This document shows positions 13,423-21,722 of a stretch of 64,000 nucleotides of DNA, piece after piece. The translations under genes were made by a program, and so were the position numbers. Under the pieces are notes generated by a model. The model had not been told where the DNA came from. It was given only the letters and a program-made list of their open reading frames with translations, and ran no database searches. The number at the start of each line of letters is the position of its first letter. Position 1 is the first letter of the stretch. The stretch is from positions 16,626 to 80,625 of the forward strand of contig NZ_MWPQ01000006.1 of the NCBI RefSeq assembly GCF_002028545.1, given 5' to 3'. This DNA is from Nitrobacter vulgaris (GTDB taxonomy: Bacteria > Pseudomonadota > Alphaproteobacteria > Rhizobiales > Xanthobacteraceae).

Positions 13423-14067
13423 CAGAGCGCTCTTCAAGCTGTCAAACTCGCAGGGGAAAAGCCGTCGCCGAACAAGCGGCGCCAAAGCGGCCCAAGCCCT
13501 TGGAATTCAAGAGGGACTTCGATTTCCGGCCGACACGAGCGTACCGGCAGCGTTAAAATCGCGGCTTTGCTAACATAGCGCGCGCGCAGGTGCAATATGA
13601 CGGCGGCGTGCGGCGATGCCTTGTCGCATGGCGTCGGATTCAACCGGTGTTGGAAGTTCGGTCGGTCAATCGCGCGAAGCACAAGGCGCATTCCTGCGTA
13701 CAGTCATTCGGTTGGCAAATGCTGCGTCAGGACAAAAGCAATCAGACCCTTGCCATGGCGGTTTCTCTACACGGCTGAGCCAAGCTTAGTGCCTAGGCGC
13801 GCTCCGCAGTACTTAATGAATGGTCACTGATCCAACGCTATAACTTTCTTTTACAGTATATTGATGTATATTATCATGTATATTTTATTAATATATGTAT
13901 TGTCACGATTAGTGGACGAATCCATCCCGATCAAAAGATATTTCATCCGAGTCACGAAGCAATTCCTTGCCCATTTTACGCCTTAGTTTGAGGATCAACC
14001 CTGCCGCGACGAAAAAGTCAGGGGTTTCACTTGCCGCAGGGGCGGCAATACTTTCAAGGGTCCTTCA
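13423..14067. other. Long intergenic region with a sharp AT-rich block
   Basis: There is no convincing gene here. It must hold the atp operon promoter (minus strand) and the promoter of the rlpA-like gene (plus strand). A block at about 13840-13910 is strikingly AT-rich with repeated TGTATATT / TATTAATATATG words, unlike anything else in the backbone. Short open frames at about 13590-13830 lack ribosome-binding sites and family features. Confidence 0.6.
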
Positions 14068-14583
14068 ATGTTGTACTCGCAAAAGACGACCTTAGGGTTT
14101 CTCATCCGGCCGCGTACGTTGGCCGCCGTGATCGCCGCAAGCGTTTTGATTGCAGGCAGCGTCACCGGGGCATCGGCCCGGTCGAGCAACCATCATCGGC
14201 ATCACCACCACCACCATCAGGGGCATTATGCGAAGAGCCACGGCATCAGCGGATCGTCCTGGTTGAACGCCAATGCTTCTTTTGGAAGCTCGGCCCATTC
14301 GAGCCGATCGTTCTCTGGCATGGCCTCCTATTACGGCAATGAAGCCGGTAGCCGCACCGCATCCGGCCAGCGTTTCAATCAGAACGCCATGACCGCCGCC
14401 CATCGCCATCTGCCGTTCGGAACCAGGCTGCGGGTCACCCATGGCAGCCGCAGCGTGGTCGTCACCGTCAATGATCGCGGTCCGTTCATCCGCGGTCGTG
14501 TGCTGGATCTTTCCAAAGGTGCCGCCCGCGTGATCGGTTTGACCGGCAGCGGCGTTGGCCGGGTGGTCGCCGAGGTCATGTAA
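14068..14583 (+). CDS. rlpA: RlpA-like septal ring protein (double-psi beta-barrel)
   Basis: RlpA proteins are envelope lytic transglycosylases or peptidoglycan binders acting at division sites. The 171-residue protein has an N-terminal signal segment (about 12-38, ending GASARS), a histidine-rich stretch with HHHHHH at about 42-54, and a DPBB domain (about 83-170) with GMASYYGNEAGSRTASGQRF, TAAHRHLPFGTRLRV, VVVTVNDRGPF and GRVLDLSKGAA. The Asp-Arg pair in VNDRGPF fits an active family member. There is no SPOR domain, so it is a short form. AAGGG lies 7 nt before the ATG. The His-rich linker might bind metal, but that is only an inference. Confidence 0.88.
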   Translation: MLYSQKTTLGFLIRPRTLAAVIAASVLIAGSVTGASARSSNHHRHHHHHHQGHYAKSHGISGSSWLNANASFGSSAHSSRSFSGMASYYGNEAGSRTASGQRFNQNAMTAAHRHLPFGTRLRVTHGSRSVVVTVNDRGPFIRGRVLDLSKGAARVIGLTGSGVGRVVAEVM

Positions 14584-14601
14584 GTCCCGCGCCAAAGGCA
14601 T

Positions 14602-14633
14602 TTTCCGGGCAAGCGGCGTCCGGAAATTTCTTT
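14602..14633 (+). terminator. Putative terminator after rlpA-like gene
   Basis: TTTCCGG (14602-14608) pairs with CCGGAAA (14620-14626) and is followed by TTTCTTT. It lies in the convergent gap between rlpA and priA. Confidence 0.55.
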
Positions 14634-14823
14634 GATAAGGCCGAATAGGAAAGCTGTGGTCACCTGTTCGGCCCTTCGCGCAGGCTCATGGCTTGCCGGG
14701 GTCGGAGTTGGCCTCGGTCCGATTCCACATGAGCGCCTCGCGATGTCCCGATCGTCTGACAGATCGGCTGAGTCGTTCGCGGGGACGGGGCGCGTCGGTG
14801 AACCGGAGTGCTCGAAAGGGCTG

Positions 14824-17040
14824 CTAGAGAAAGCTCTGGGGATCAATATCCACTTCGAGCTTGAGATTGCCCCTTGTCTTCGGCGCAGACGCGAGCCAGC
14901 CGCGCAAATAGCCGGAGAGGTCCACGCTGCGCGCCGACTTCACCAGCAGGCGAAATCGATAGCGTCCCTTGATCAGGGCAAGCGGCGCTTCCGCCGGTCC
15001 GAGTACCTGAATGTCCTTGTCGATCGGCGCGATTGCGACGAGCCGGCGGGCGAAGCTCTCTGCGCTCGGGCGGTCGCCTGCGGATATGATCAGGCTGGCC
15101 AGCCGGCCAAACGGCGGGTAGCCGGTCCGCTCCCGCGCCGCGATTTCGCTGGAATAGAACGCCTCGCGGTCGCTCGCGACCAGCGCCTTCATCACGGGAT
15201 GTTCGGGCTGGTGGGTTTGCAGATAGCCGATGCCGTGACCCTGCTCGCGGCCGGTGCGACCGATCACCTGATTGAGCAGTTGAAAGGTTCGCTCCGCGGC
15301 GCGGGGATCGCCGTTGCCGAGACCGAGATCGGCGTCAACCACTCCGACGAGGTTCAGGCGCGGAAAATGGTGTCCCTTCGCCACAAGTTGGGTGCCGATG
15401 ATGATGTCGACGCGGCCCTCCGCGATGTCATTCAACTCCGAGCGCATGGTCTCGATCGAGGTGATCAGGTCGCTCGACAGCACCATGGTGCGCGCGTCGG
15501 GGAATAGTGCGGCGGCCTCTTCCTGCAAGCGTTCGACTCCGGGGCCGACCGCGATCAGCGATTCCTCCGCCGCGCAATGCGGGCATTGATTCGGGCGCGG
15601 CATTGAGAAGCCGCAGTGATGACATACGAGCCGCCGACGGAAGCGGTGATCCACGAGCCAGGCATCGCAGATGGTGCAGGCGAAGCGGTGGCCGCAGGCG
15701 CGGCACAAGGTCAGCGGCGCATAGCCGCGGCGATTGAGAAACAGCAGCGCCTGCTCGCGCCGCTCGATGGCGGTCCGAATCTCTTCGGCCAGACGCGGAG
15801 AAATGAAGCGGCCGCGCGACGGTCCCTCGCGCCGAAGATCGATCAGTTCGATCTGTGGCAAATGCTGACCGCCGAACCGGGATGTCAGCGCGATGCGCTG
15901 GTAGCGTCCCTTGCGCGCATTGACCTCGCTTTCGACGGACGGCGTCGCCGAGGCCAGTATGATCGGAATCTTCGCGACATGTGCGCGAACCACGGCCATG
16001 TCGCGGGCGTGATAGCGCACCCCTTCGTCCTGCTTGTAGGCTTGATCGTGTTCCTCGTCGACGATGATCAATCCGAGGTTAGCGTAGGGAAGAAACAGCG
16101 CGGAGCGGGCGCCGACCACAACCTGCGCCTCGCCCGCCGCAATGGCTGCCCAGTTGCGCGCGCGGGTGCGCGGCGTCAATTCGGAATGCCATTCCAGCGG
16201 CCGCTCGCCGAAGCGGGTGGCGAAACGGTCGCGGAATTGTCCGGTCAACGCAATCTCGGGCATCAAGATCAAAGCCTGCTTGCCGCGGCGGACGGTTTCG
16301 GCGACCGCTTCGAAATAGACTTCGGTCTTTCCGGAGCCGGTCACGCCATCCAGCAGCGCAACGTGGAACGTGCCGTTTGACGCCAGCGTGCGCATGGCGT
16401 CCACGGCCGCTCGCTGCGAGCGGGAAAAGTCGGGGACGGCGAAGTCGGGATCGGGCGGCGGGGGCGGCGGCGCACGCGGCATTGGCTGGATTGTCAGCGT
16501 GCCTTCGTCGACAAGACCATCGACGACGCCGGTGCTGACGCCCGCTTCCTTGGCCGCATCGGATTTTGCACGCAGCAACCCATCCGACAGGACTTCCAGC
16601 AGCCGCCGTCGTGCCGGGGTCATGCGTCGGGGCGGCTCGCCGCTCAGCCGCACGCCTGGTCGCGCCCGCTCCGGCCCGAGCTGTTCGCCCATCCGCAGGC
16701 TCATGCGCATGACCATGCCGCGCGGCGACAATGTGTAGTTGGCGACCCAGTCGATCAGCGCGCGGAGTTCGTCCCTGAGCGGAGGTACATCGAGCTTGTC
16801 GGAGATGTCCTTCAAGCGGTTGTGCAGGCGCGGATCGGGTGCGGGATTCTCGGCCCAGACCACGGCGACCACCTCGCGGGGGCCGAGCGGCACCGTCACC
16901 ACGTCGCCGGGCCGCACCTCCATGCCGCTCGGCACGCGATAGGAATAGGCATGATCGATCGCAACGGGAACCTGCACATCGACGATGCGCGTCGTCGATG
17001 ACGATGCCGGGAATGTGCCATTGCGCGAAGAACGGTCCAT
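14824..17040 (-). CDS. priA: Primosomal protein N' (replication restart helicase PriA)
   Basis: PriA recognises stalled forks and reloads the replicative helicase. The 738-residue protein has the N-terminal DNA-binding domain, then the helicase core with Walker A DGVTGSGKTEVY, Walker B IIVDEEHD and motif TPSVES. The zinc-binding cysteine cluster includes CRACGHRFACTICDAW and CHHCGFSMPRPNQCPHC. Motifs V/VI are seen in IGTQLVAKGHHFPRLNLV and VIGRTGREQ. Length is normal. It is convergent with the rlpA-like gene and divergent from xerC. Confidence 0.97.
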   Translation of the reverse strand: MDRSSRNGTFPASSSTTRIVDVQVPVAIDHAYSYRVPSGMEVRPGDVVTVPLGPREVVAVVWAENPAPDPRLHNRLKDISDKLDVPPLRDELRALIDWVANYTLSPRGMVMRMSLRMGEQLGPERARPGVRLSGEPPRRMTPARRRLLEVLSDGLLRAKSDAAKEAGVSTGVVDGLVDEGTLTIQPMPRAPPPPPPDPDFAVPDFSRSQRAAVDAMRTLASNGTFHVALLDGVTGSGKTEVYFEAVAETVRRGKQALILMPEIALTGQFRDRFATRFGERPLEWHSELTPRTRARNWAAIAAGEAQVVVGARSALFLPYANLGLIIVDEEHDQAYKQDEGVRYHARDMAVVRAHVAKIPIILASATPSVESEVNARKGRYQRIALTSRFGGQHLPQIELIDLRREGPSRGRFISPRLAEEIRTAIERREQALLFLNRRGYAPLTLCRACGHRFACTICDAWLVDHRFRRRLVCHHCGFSMPRPNQCPHCAAEESLIAVGPGVERLQEEAAALFPDARTMVLSSDLITSIETMRSELNDIAEGRVDIIIGTQLVAKGHHFPRLNLVGVVDADLGLGNGDPRAAERTFQLLNQVIGRTGREQGHGIGYLQTHQPEHPVMKALVASDREAFYSSEIAARERTGYPPFGRLASLIISAGDRPSAESFARRLVAIAPIDKDIQVLGPAEAPLALIKGRYRFRLLVKSARSVDLSGYLRGWLASAPKTRGNLKLEVDIDPQSFL

Positions 17041-17097
17041 CCGGAGAATCGGCCTCTGTCGGGAGTGGCGGACAGCTTAGAGCCTTTCCGCTCCTGA

Positions 17098-17206
17098 CGG
17101 AATCAGAAGCGGAGCGCTATCATTTTGATCTAACGCGTTTTCTTCACGCGAACCGGTATCCATCCTCGAGTCAAGCCCGAGGACATGCTTCGCTCGAAAA
17201 CGCTAT
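17098..17206. repeat. Intergenic palindrome (GCGTTTTC type) with a second palindrome nested inside
   Basis: This is the same element as 7142-7220, but 25 nt (17163-17187, with CCTCGAGTCAAGCCCGAGG) are inserted between GGTATCCA and CTTCGCTCG. The insert is itself palindromic. Confidence 0.75.
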
Positions 17207-17303
17207 GGGAGGCACGGCGCCATGGCCAGCCGGCGGGAAAGTTAGCGAAGGATAAACGAAAGCGGCGCGATATGATCTCCGGACTTATAGGCAAGGTGCG
17301 AAG

Positions 17304-18269
17304 ATGGCGAAAGTCGCAGATCCGCTACCAGATCTCGCCTGCACGGCGTCGGATGTCGGGCAGCAAATCGTGCGATGGCTGGCGCATCTGCGTGCCGAGC
17401 GTCGGCTGTCGCCAAAGACGCTTGAAGCCTATGCGCGCGATGTTCGGCAATGCCTGATGTTTCTCGGCCAGCACTGGGGCGAGTTGGTGACGTTGAAGCG
17501 TTTCGCCGCGCTCGAGCCAGGCGATATCAGAGCCTTCATGGCCGCGCGACGCGCGGAGGACATTGGTGGCCGCTCGTTGATGCGTTCGCTGGCGGGGCTG
17601 CGTTCGTTCGCGCGATTTCTGGAACGGGAAGGGCTCGGCAAGATCGGTGCGCTCGGCGCGATCCGCGCGCCGAAGGTTGGCAAGAGTCTCCCGAAGCCGA
17701 TCCATATGAGTGCGGCGAAGCGTTTCGCCGACGCCTCCGAGCGGGCCGGCGAAGATCGCGAGCCATGGATCTGGGCACGCGATGCAGCCGTCATGGCGCT
17801 ATTGTACGGCTCGGGCCTGCGGATTTCCGAGGCGCTCGGGTTGAAGCGCCACGATGTGCCGCAGCCTGGCGCGGGCGACGTTCTGGTGGTTACCGGGAAG
17901 GGCAACAAGACGCGGATGGTGCCGGTGCTGCAGAACGTGCTGGCGCTGGTTCATGAGTATGTGGCGATGTGCCCGCATTCGCTGCCGCCGGAAGGACCGA
18001 TCTTCGTCGGCGCGCGGGGCGGCCCGCTCAAGGCCCGCATCATCCAGCTTGTGATGGCGCGGATGCGCGGCGCGCTCGGTCTGCCCGACAGCGCAACGCC
18101 CCATGCGCTGCGCCATTCATTCGCGACGCATCTCTTAAGCCGCGGCGGCGATTTGCGCGCGATTCAGGAACTGCTTGGCCACGCGTCGCTCTCGACCACG
18201 CAGATCTACACCGGCATCGACAGCGAGCGGCTGCTGGAAGTCTACAGGACGGCGCATCCCCGCGCCTGA
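17304..18269 (+). CDS. xerC: Tyrosine recombinase XerC
   Basis: XerC acts with XerD at dif to resolve chromosome dimers. The 321-residue protein has an N-terminal SAM-like core-binding domain (about 15-115) and a catalytic domain (about 135-315). The active-site set is present: Arg173 in YGSGLRISEAL, Lys in VVTGKGNKTRMVP, HALRHSFATHLL, GHASLSTTQIYTGID with the nucleophilic tyrosine. Its position beside priA is the standard location of the chromosomal xerC in Rhizobiales, so this is a housekeeping gene rather than an island integrase. Confidence 0.93.
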   Translation: MAKVADPLPDLACTASDVGQQIVRWLAHLRAERRLSPKTLEAYARDVRQCLMFLGQHWGELVTLKRFAALEPGDIRAFMAARRAEDIGGRSLMRSLAGLRSFARFLEREGLGKIGALGAIRAPKVGKSLPKPIHMSAAKRFADASERAGEDREPWIWARDAAVMALLYGSGLRISEALGLKRHDVPQPGAGDVLVVTGKGNKTRMVPVLQNVLALVHEYVAMCPHSLPPEGPIFVGARGGPLKARIIQLVMARMRGALGLPDSATPHALRHSFATHLLSRGGDLRAIQELLGHASLSTTQIYTGIDSERLLEVYRTAHPRA

Positions 18270-18301
18270 CCGACGATCGCGGTGCAGGCAGCTCGCCATC
18301 C

Positions 18302-19705
18302 TCACATATGAATGGCTCGTTTGCCGACTGCGAGGGCGGCTTCCTTGATCGCTTCCGATCGCGTCGGGTGCGCGTGGCAGGTGCGCGCGAGGTCTTCCGC
18401 CGATCCGCCGAACTCCATCAGCACGCAAGCCTCGTGGATCAGTTCGCCAGCCTCTCGGCCGATGATGTGAACGCCGAGCACGCGATCGGTTTTCGCGTCC
18501 GCGAGGATCTTCACAAAGCCGTCGGTGGTCTGGTTGACCTTGGAGCGGCCATTTGCCGTGAACGGAAACTTGCCAACGGCATAGGCTATGCCGGCCTGCT
18601 TCAGCTCCTCCTCGGTCTTGCCGACCGATGAAACCTCGGGCGTTGTGTAGATCACGCTGGGGATCACGTCGTAGTTCACATGGCCGGCCTGGCCTGCGAG
18701 GATTTCCGCGCACGCCACGCCTTCGTCCTCGGCCTTGTGCGCCAGCATCGGTCCCTTGACGACGTCGCCGATGGCGCAGATGCCTTTCACGCTGGTCGCA
18801 AAATGCGCGTCGATCTCCACGCGGCCGCGCTCGTCGAGCGCGACGCCTGCCTCCTTCAGGCCGAGGCCGTCGGTGTAGGGCGTGCGGCCGATCGCGACCA
18901 GAACCACGTCGGCTTCGATTGTCTCTGCCGCACCGCCTGCGGCGGGTTCGACCTGCGCCATCAGCGTCTTGCCAGATGTATCGACGCCCGTGACCTTGGT
19001 GCCGAGCTTGAATGCAAAGCCTTGCTTTTCGAGAAGGCGCTGAAACTGCTTTGCGATTTCGCCGTCCATACCGGGCAGGATGCGATCGAGAAATTCCACC
19101 ACCGTGACCTGAGCGCCGAGGCGGCGCCACGCCGAGCCGAGTTCGAGGCCGATCACGCCGGCGCCGACGATCAGAAGCTTGCCCGGCACCTTGTCGAGCG
19201 ATAGAGCGCCGGTGGACGACACGATGCGCTTTTCGTCGATCTCAAGGCCCTTGAGCTTCGCGACATCGGAGCCGGTGGCGATCACGATGTTTTTCGTCTC
19301 AACAGTTTGGGTCTTGCCGTCGGCGACCGTCACTTCGACCCTGCCGGCACCGAGAATTCTGCCGGTGCCGCTGATGACGTCGATTTTGTTCTTCTTCATC
19401 AGGTACTCGACGCCCTTGACGTTGCCGTCGATGCCCTGCTGTTTGAAATTCATCATCGCGGGCAAATCGAGTTTGGGAGCAGATACGCCGATGCCCATTT
19501 TTGCGAACGAATGTCCGGCTTCCTCGAACATTTCAGAGGCGTGCAACAAGGCTTTCGACGGCATGCAGCCGACATTGAGGCAGGTGCCGCCAAGCGTCGG
19601 GTTCTTCTCGACCACGGCGACCTTCATGCCGAGCTGCGCCGCGCGAATGGCGCAGACATAGCCGCCGGGACCGGTGCCGATAACGATGAGGTCGTAAGTC
19701 GCCAT
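18302..19705 (-). CDS. lpdA: Dihydrolipoyl dehydrogenase (E3)
   Basis: This flavoprotein reoxidises the lipoyl groups of 2-oxoacid dehydrogenases with NAD+. The 467-residue protein has the FAD-binding [17 protein letters not shown], the redox disulfide [16 protein letters not shown], the NAD-binding [11 protein letters not shown], the second FAD motif [20 protein letters not shown], and the C-terminal catalytic histidine in HAHPTRSEA. It lies downstream of sucB in the 2-oxoglutarate dehydrogenase cluster, so it is probably the E3 of that complex. Confidence 0.97.
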   Translation of the reverse strand: MATYDLIVIGTGPGGYVCAIRAAQLGMKVAVVEKNPTLGGTCLNVGCMPSKALLHASEMFEEAGHSFAKMGIGVSAPKLDLPAMMNFKQQGIDGNVKGVEYLMKKNKIDVISGTGRILGAGRVEVTVADGKTQTVETKNIVIATGSDVAKLKGLEIDEKRIVSSTGALSLDKVPGKLLIVGAGVIGLELGSAWRRLGAQVTVVEFLDRILPGMDGEIAKQFQRLLEKQGFAFKLGTKVTGVDTSGKTLMAQVEPAAGGAAETIEADVVLVAIGRTPYTDGLGLKEAGVALDERGRVEIDAHFATSVKGICAIGDVVKGPMLAHKAEDEGVACAEILAGQAGHVNYDVIPSVIYTTPEVSSVGKTEEELKQAGIAYAVGKFPFTANGRSKVNQTTDGFVKILADAKTDRVLGVHIIGREAGELIHEACVLMEFGGSAEDLARTCHAHPTRSEAIKEAALAVGKRAIHM

Positions 19706-19806
19706 GGTCTCAGATCCTGTCGTTTCAATCCTTGTGCCAGACGATGGCGCTGGCGATTTCGTCCGCCAATACGAAGTTCGAAACTACCTGGCTTCAAGAG
19801 TGCGTC

Positions 19807-20304
19807 TCAGCCGTTGTCCGGCCCGGGGAGCAATTTTGCACGCTGGTCGAAGAGCATTCCCCCGATGAGCCGGTTGACCTCGTCAGGATCCGCTCCGTCC
19901 TTGATCAGCTTTCGTCTCAAGGCGTGGGCTTTGTCGAGGTTGCCAAGCTTTTTCTCAATTACCGATTGTTGCTTGTCTTCAGCTTTTGTTTTTTCCTGAT
20001 CGGCCATCGCTCGTCGTCTCTGATTGTCATGGTAGAACAACGCTCGCGACAAGACCCAGTCTGCGGATTTTTTCGAGATGTTTTCGAAAGATCCGAGGAC
20101 ATCGAAGAGATTTTCATGGGCGATGCTTTTAACTTCCCCGCTGTATTCGGAGACGTACATATGTGCGGCGGATGGCCCGTGCTCAAAACTCAAACAAGCC
20201 AGATAAAACAACTCTAGAATGACTGCATTCAACTCCAGATCGATTGAGGTCAAATGACCAAACTCGGTGGTTTTGGTATTGGACTTCAGCAAGACTTGCG
20301 TCAT
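19807..20304 (-). CDS. Hypothetical protein in the lpdA-sucB gap
   Basis: I do not recognise this 165-residue protein. The N-terminal half (VILELFYLACLSFEHG, VKSIAHENLFDVLGSF) looks like an alpha-helical globular domain, and the C-terminal half is charged and helical (QEKTKAEDKQQS, KAHALRRKLIKDGADPDEVN). There is no signal peptide or membrane segment. Codon use and GC are visibly lower than in sucB and lpdA, suggesting recent gain. It is on the same strand as the TCA genes and 19 nt after sucB, so it should be cotranscribed. The start ATG at 20304 is the only good one. Confidence 0.6.
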   Translation of the reverse strand: MTQVLLKSNTKTTEFGHLTSIDLELNAVILELFYLACLSFEHGPSAAHMYVSEYSGEVKSIAHENLFDVLGSFENISKKSADWVLSRALFYHDNQRRRAMADQEKTKAEDKQQSVIEKKLGNLDKAHALRRKLIKDGADPDEVNRLIGGMLFDQRAKLLPGPDNG

Positions 20305-20323
20305 GTGGTTCCCTTAGCTTGAA

Positions 20324-21610
20324 CTACAGATCCAGCACCAATCGCGCCGGGTCTTCCAGCGATTCCTTGACGCGCACGAGGAAGGTCACGGCCTCCTTGC
20401 CGTCGATGACGCGGTGGTCGTAGGAGAGCGCCAGATACATCATCGGGCGGATGTCCACCTTGCCGTCGATCGCCACCGGCCGCTCCTGAATTTTGTGCAT
20501 GCCAAGGATGCCGGCCTGCGGCGCGTTCAGGATCGGCGTCGACATCAGCGAGCCGTAGATGCCGCCGTTGGTGATGGTGAAGGTGCCGCCCTGCATCTCC
20601 TCGATTTTGAGCTGGCCGTCGCGGGCGCGGCGACCGTAGTCAGCGATGCTTTTCTCGATGTCGGCGATCGATTTGTGATCGCAGTCGCGCACGACAGGCA
20701 CCACCAGGCCCTTGTCGGTGCCGACGGCGACTCCAATGTGATAGTAGCTCTTGTAGATCAGGTCGCTACCGTCGATTTCGGCGTTGACGGCCGGAATGTC
20801 CTTCAACGCCTGGACGATGGCTTTGGTAAAGAAGCCCATGAAGCCGAGCTTCGCGCCGTGCTTTTTCTCGAACGCGTCCTTGTAGTGCGTACGCAGCGCC
20901 ATGACGCCGGTCATGTCGACCTCGTTGAAGGTCGTCAGTATCGCGGCGGTGTTCTGCACCTCCTTGAGGCGGCGCGCGATGGTCTGGCGTAGCCGCGTCA
21001 TCTTCACGCGTTCCTCGCGCGAGGCGTCATTCGGAGGAGAGGGCGCGCGCGCCTGCATGGTGGCAGCCGGCTGGTGGACCGAGGTCGGGGCGGAGGCCGC
21101 CTTTTCGATCGCCGCCAGCATATCGCTTTTGGTGATGCGGCCGTCCTTGCCGGAGCCCGGAACGGTCGAGGCGTCGATGCCGCTCTCGGCGGAGAGTTTA
21201 CGCACCGAGGGGGCGAGCGGGGCATCAGCCGGCGCTGCGGTGCCCGGCCTGGGTTGCGGCTCCTCCGGGCCTGCGTTGATCGGTTTCGTGGTGTCGGACT
21301 TAAGGTCCGGCCGCCCGGTTGTTCTTTCGGCGGCGATGCCTTGCGCCTTGGCCGCCGCTGGTTTTGCCGACGCGCTGCCATCGGTTATCTGTCCAAGCAG
21401 CGCGCCGACGGCAACCGTCTCGCCCTCCTTGGCGACGAGCTCGGCGAGCGTGCCGGCGGAGGGCGCGGGCACTTCGATAGTCACCTTGTCGGTCTCGAGC
21501 TCGACGAGCGGCTCGTCGACGGATACGGCGTCGCCGGGCTTCTTGAACCATTTTCCGATGGTTGCCTCGGTCACCGATTCGCCGAGCGTCGGAACGCGTA
21601 TCTCGGTCAT
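20324..21610 (-). CDS. sucB: 2-oxoglutarate dehydrogenase E2 (dihydrolipoyl succinyltransferase)
   Basis: E2 transfers the succinyl group from E1 to CoA and forms the core of the complex. The 428-residue protein has one lipoyl domain ([17 protein letters not shown], with the lipoyl lysine in TDKV), a Pro/Ala linker, an E3-binding domain ([20 protein letters not shown]) and the acyltransferase domain with the catalytic [13 protein letters not shown]. The ATG at 21610 is preceded by GGAAGAGAACC and gives the family start [18 protein letters not shown]; the open frame from 21685 is too long. Confidence 0.97.
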   Translation of the reverse strand: MTEIRVPTLGESVTEATIGKWFKKPGDAVSVDEPLVELETDKVTIEVPAPSAGTLAELVAKEGETVAVGALLGQITDGSASAKPAAAKAQGIAAERTTGRPDLKSDTTKPINAGPEEPQPRPGTAAPADAPLAPSVRKLSAESGIDASTVPGSGKDGRITKSDMLAAIEKAASAPTSVHQPAATMQARAPSPPNDASREERVKMTRLRQTIARRLKEVQNTAAILTTFNEVDMTGVMALRTHYKDAFEKKHGAKLGFMGFFTKAIVQALKDIPAVNAEIDGSDLIYKSYYHIGVAVGTDKGLVVPVVRDCDHKSIADIEKSIADYGRRARDGQLKIEEMQGGTFTITNGGIYGSLMSTPILNAPQAGILGMHKIQERPVAIDGKVDIRPMMYLALSYDHRVIDGKEAVTFLVRVKESLEDPARLVLDL

Positions 21611-21722
21611 GGTTCTCTTCCTTTCGTCATAGCCGACGTGTCCCGAAAAGACAGCAGTATGGATGCCAGAAAACATCCGCAACAAGTGGGCTTCGCGTTT
21701 CAGTCCGACATGACTGTTCGTG

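Noticed and set aside
13590..13830. Short open frames between atpH and the rlpA-like gene
   Set aside because: Two overlapping frames of about 60-77 codons in different phases, no ribosome-binding sites, no family pattern.
14632..15507. Long plus-strand open frame over priA
   Set aside because: It is a high-GC shadow of priA, with low-complexity Arg/Ala/Gly composition; the same holds for the other long frames opposite atpA, sucA and acs.
17304..18269. Tyrosine recombinase as integrase of the island
   Set aside because: It lies beside priA, 33 kb from the island, and has the length and motifs of housekeeping XerC.
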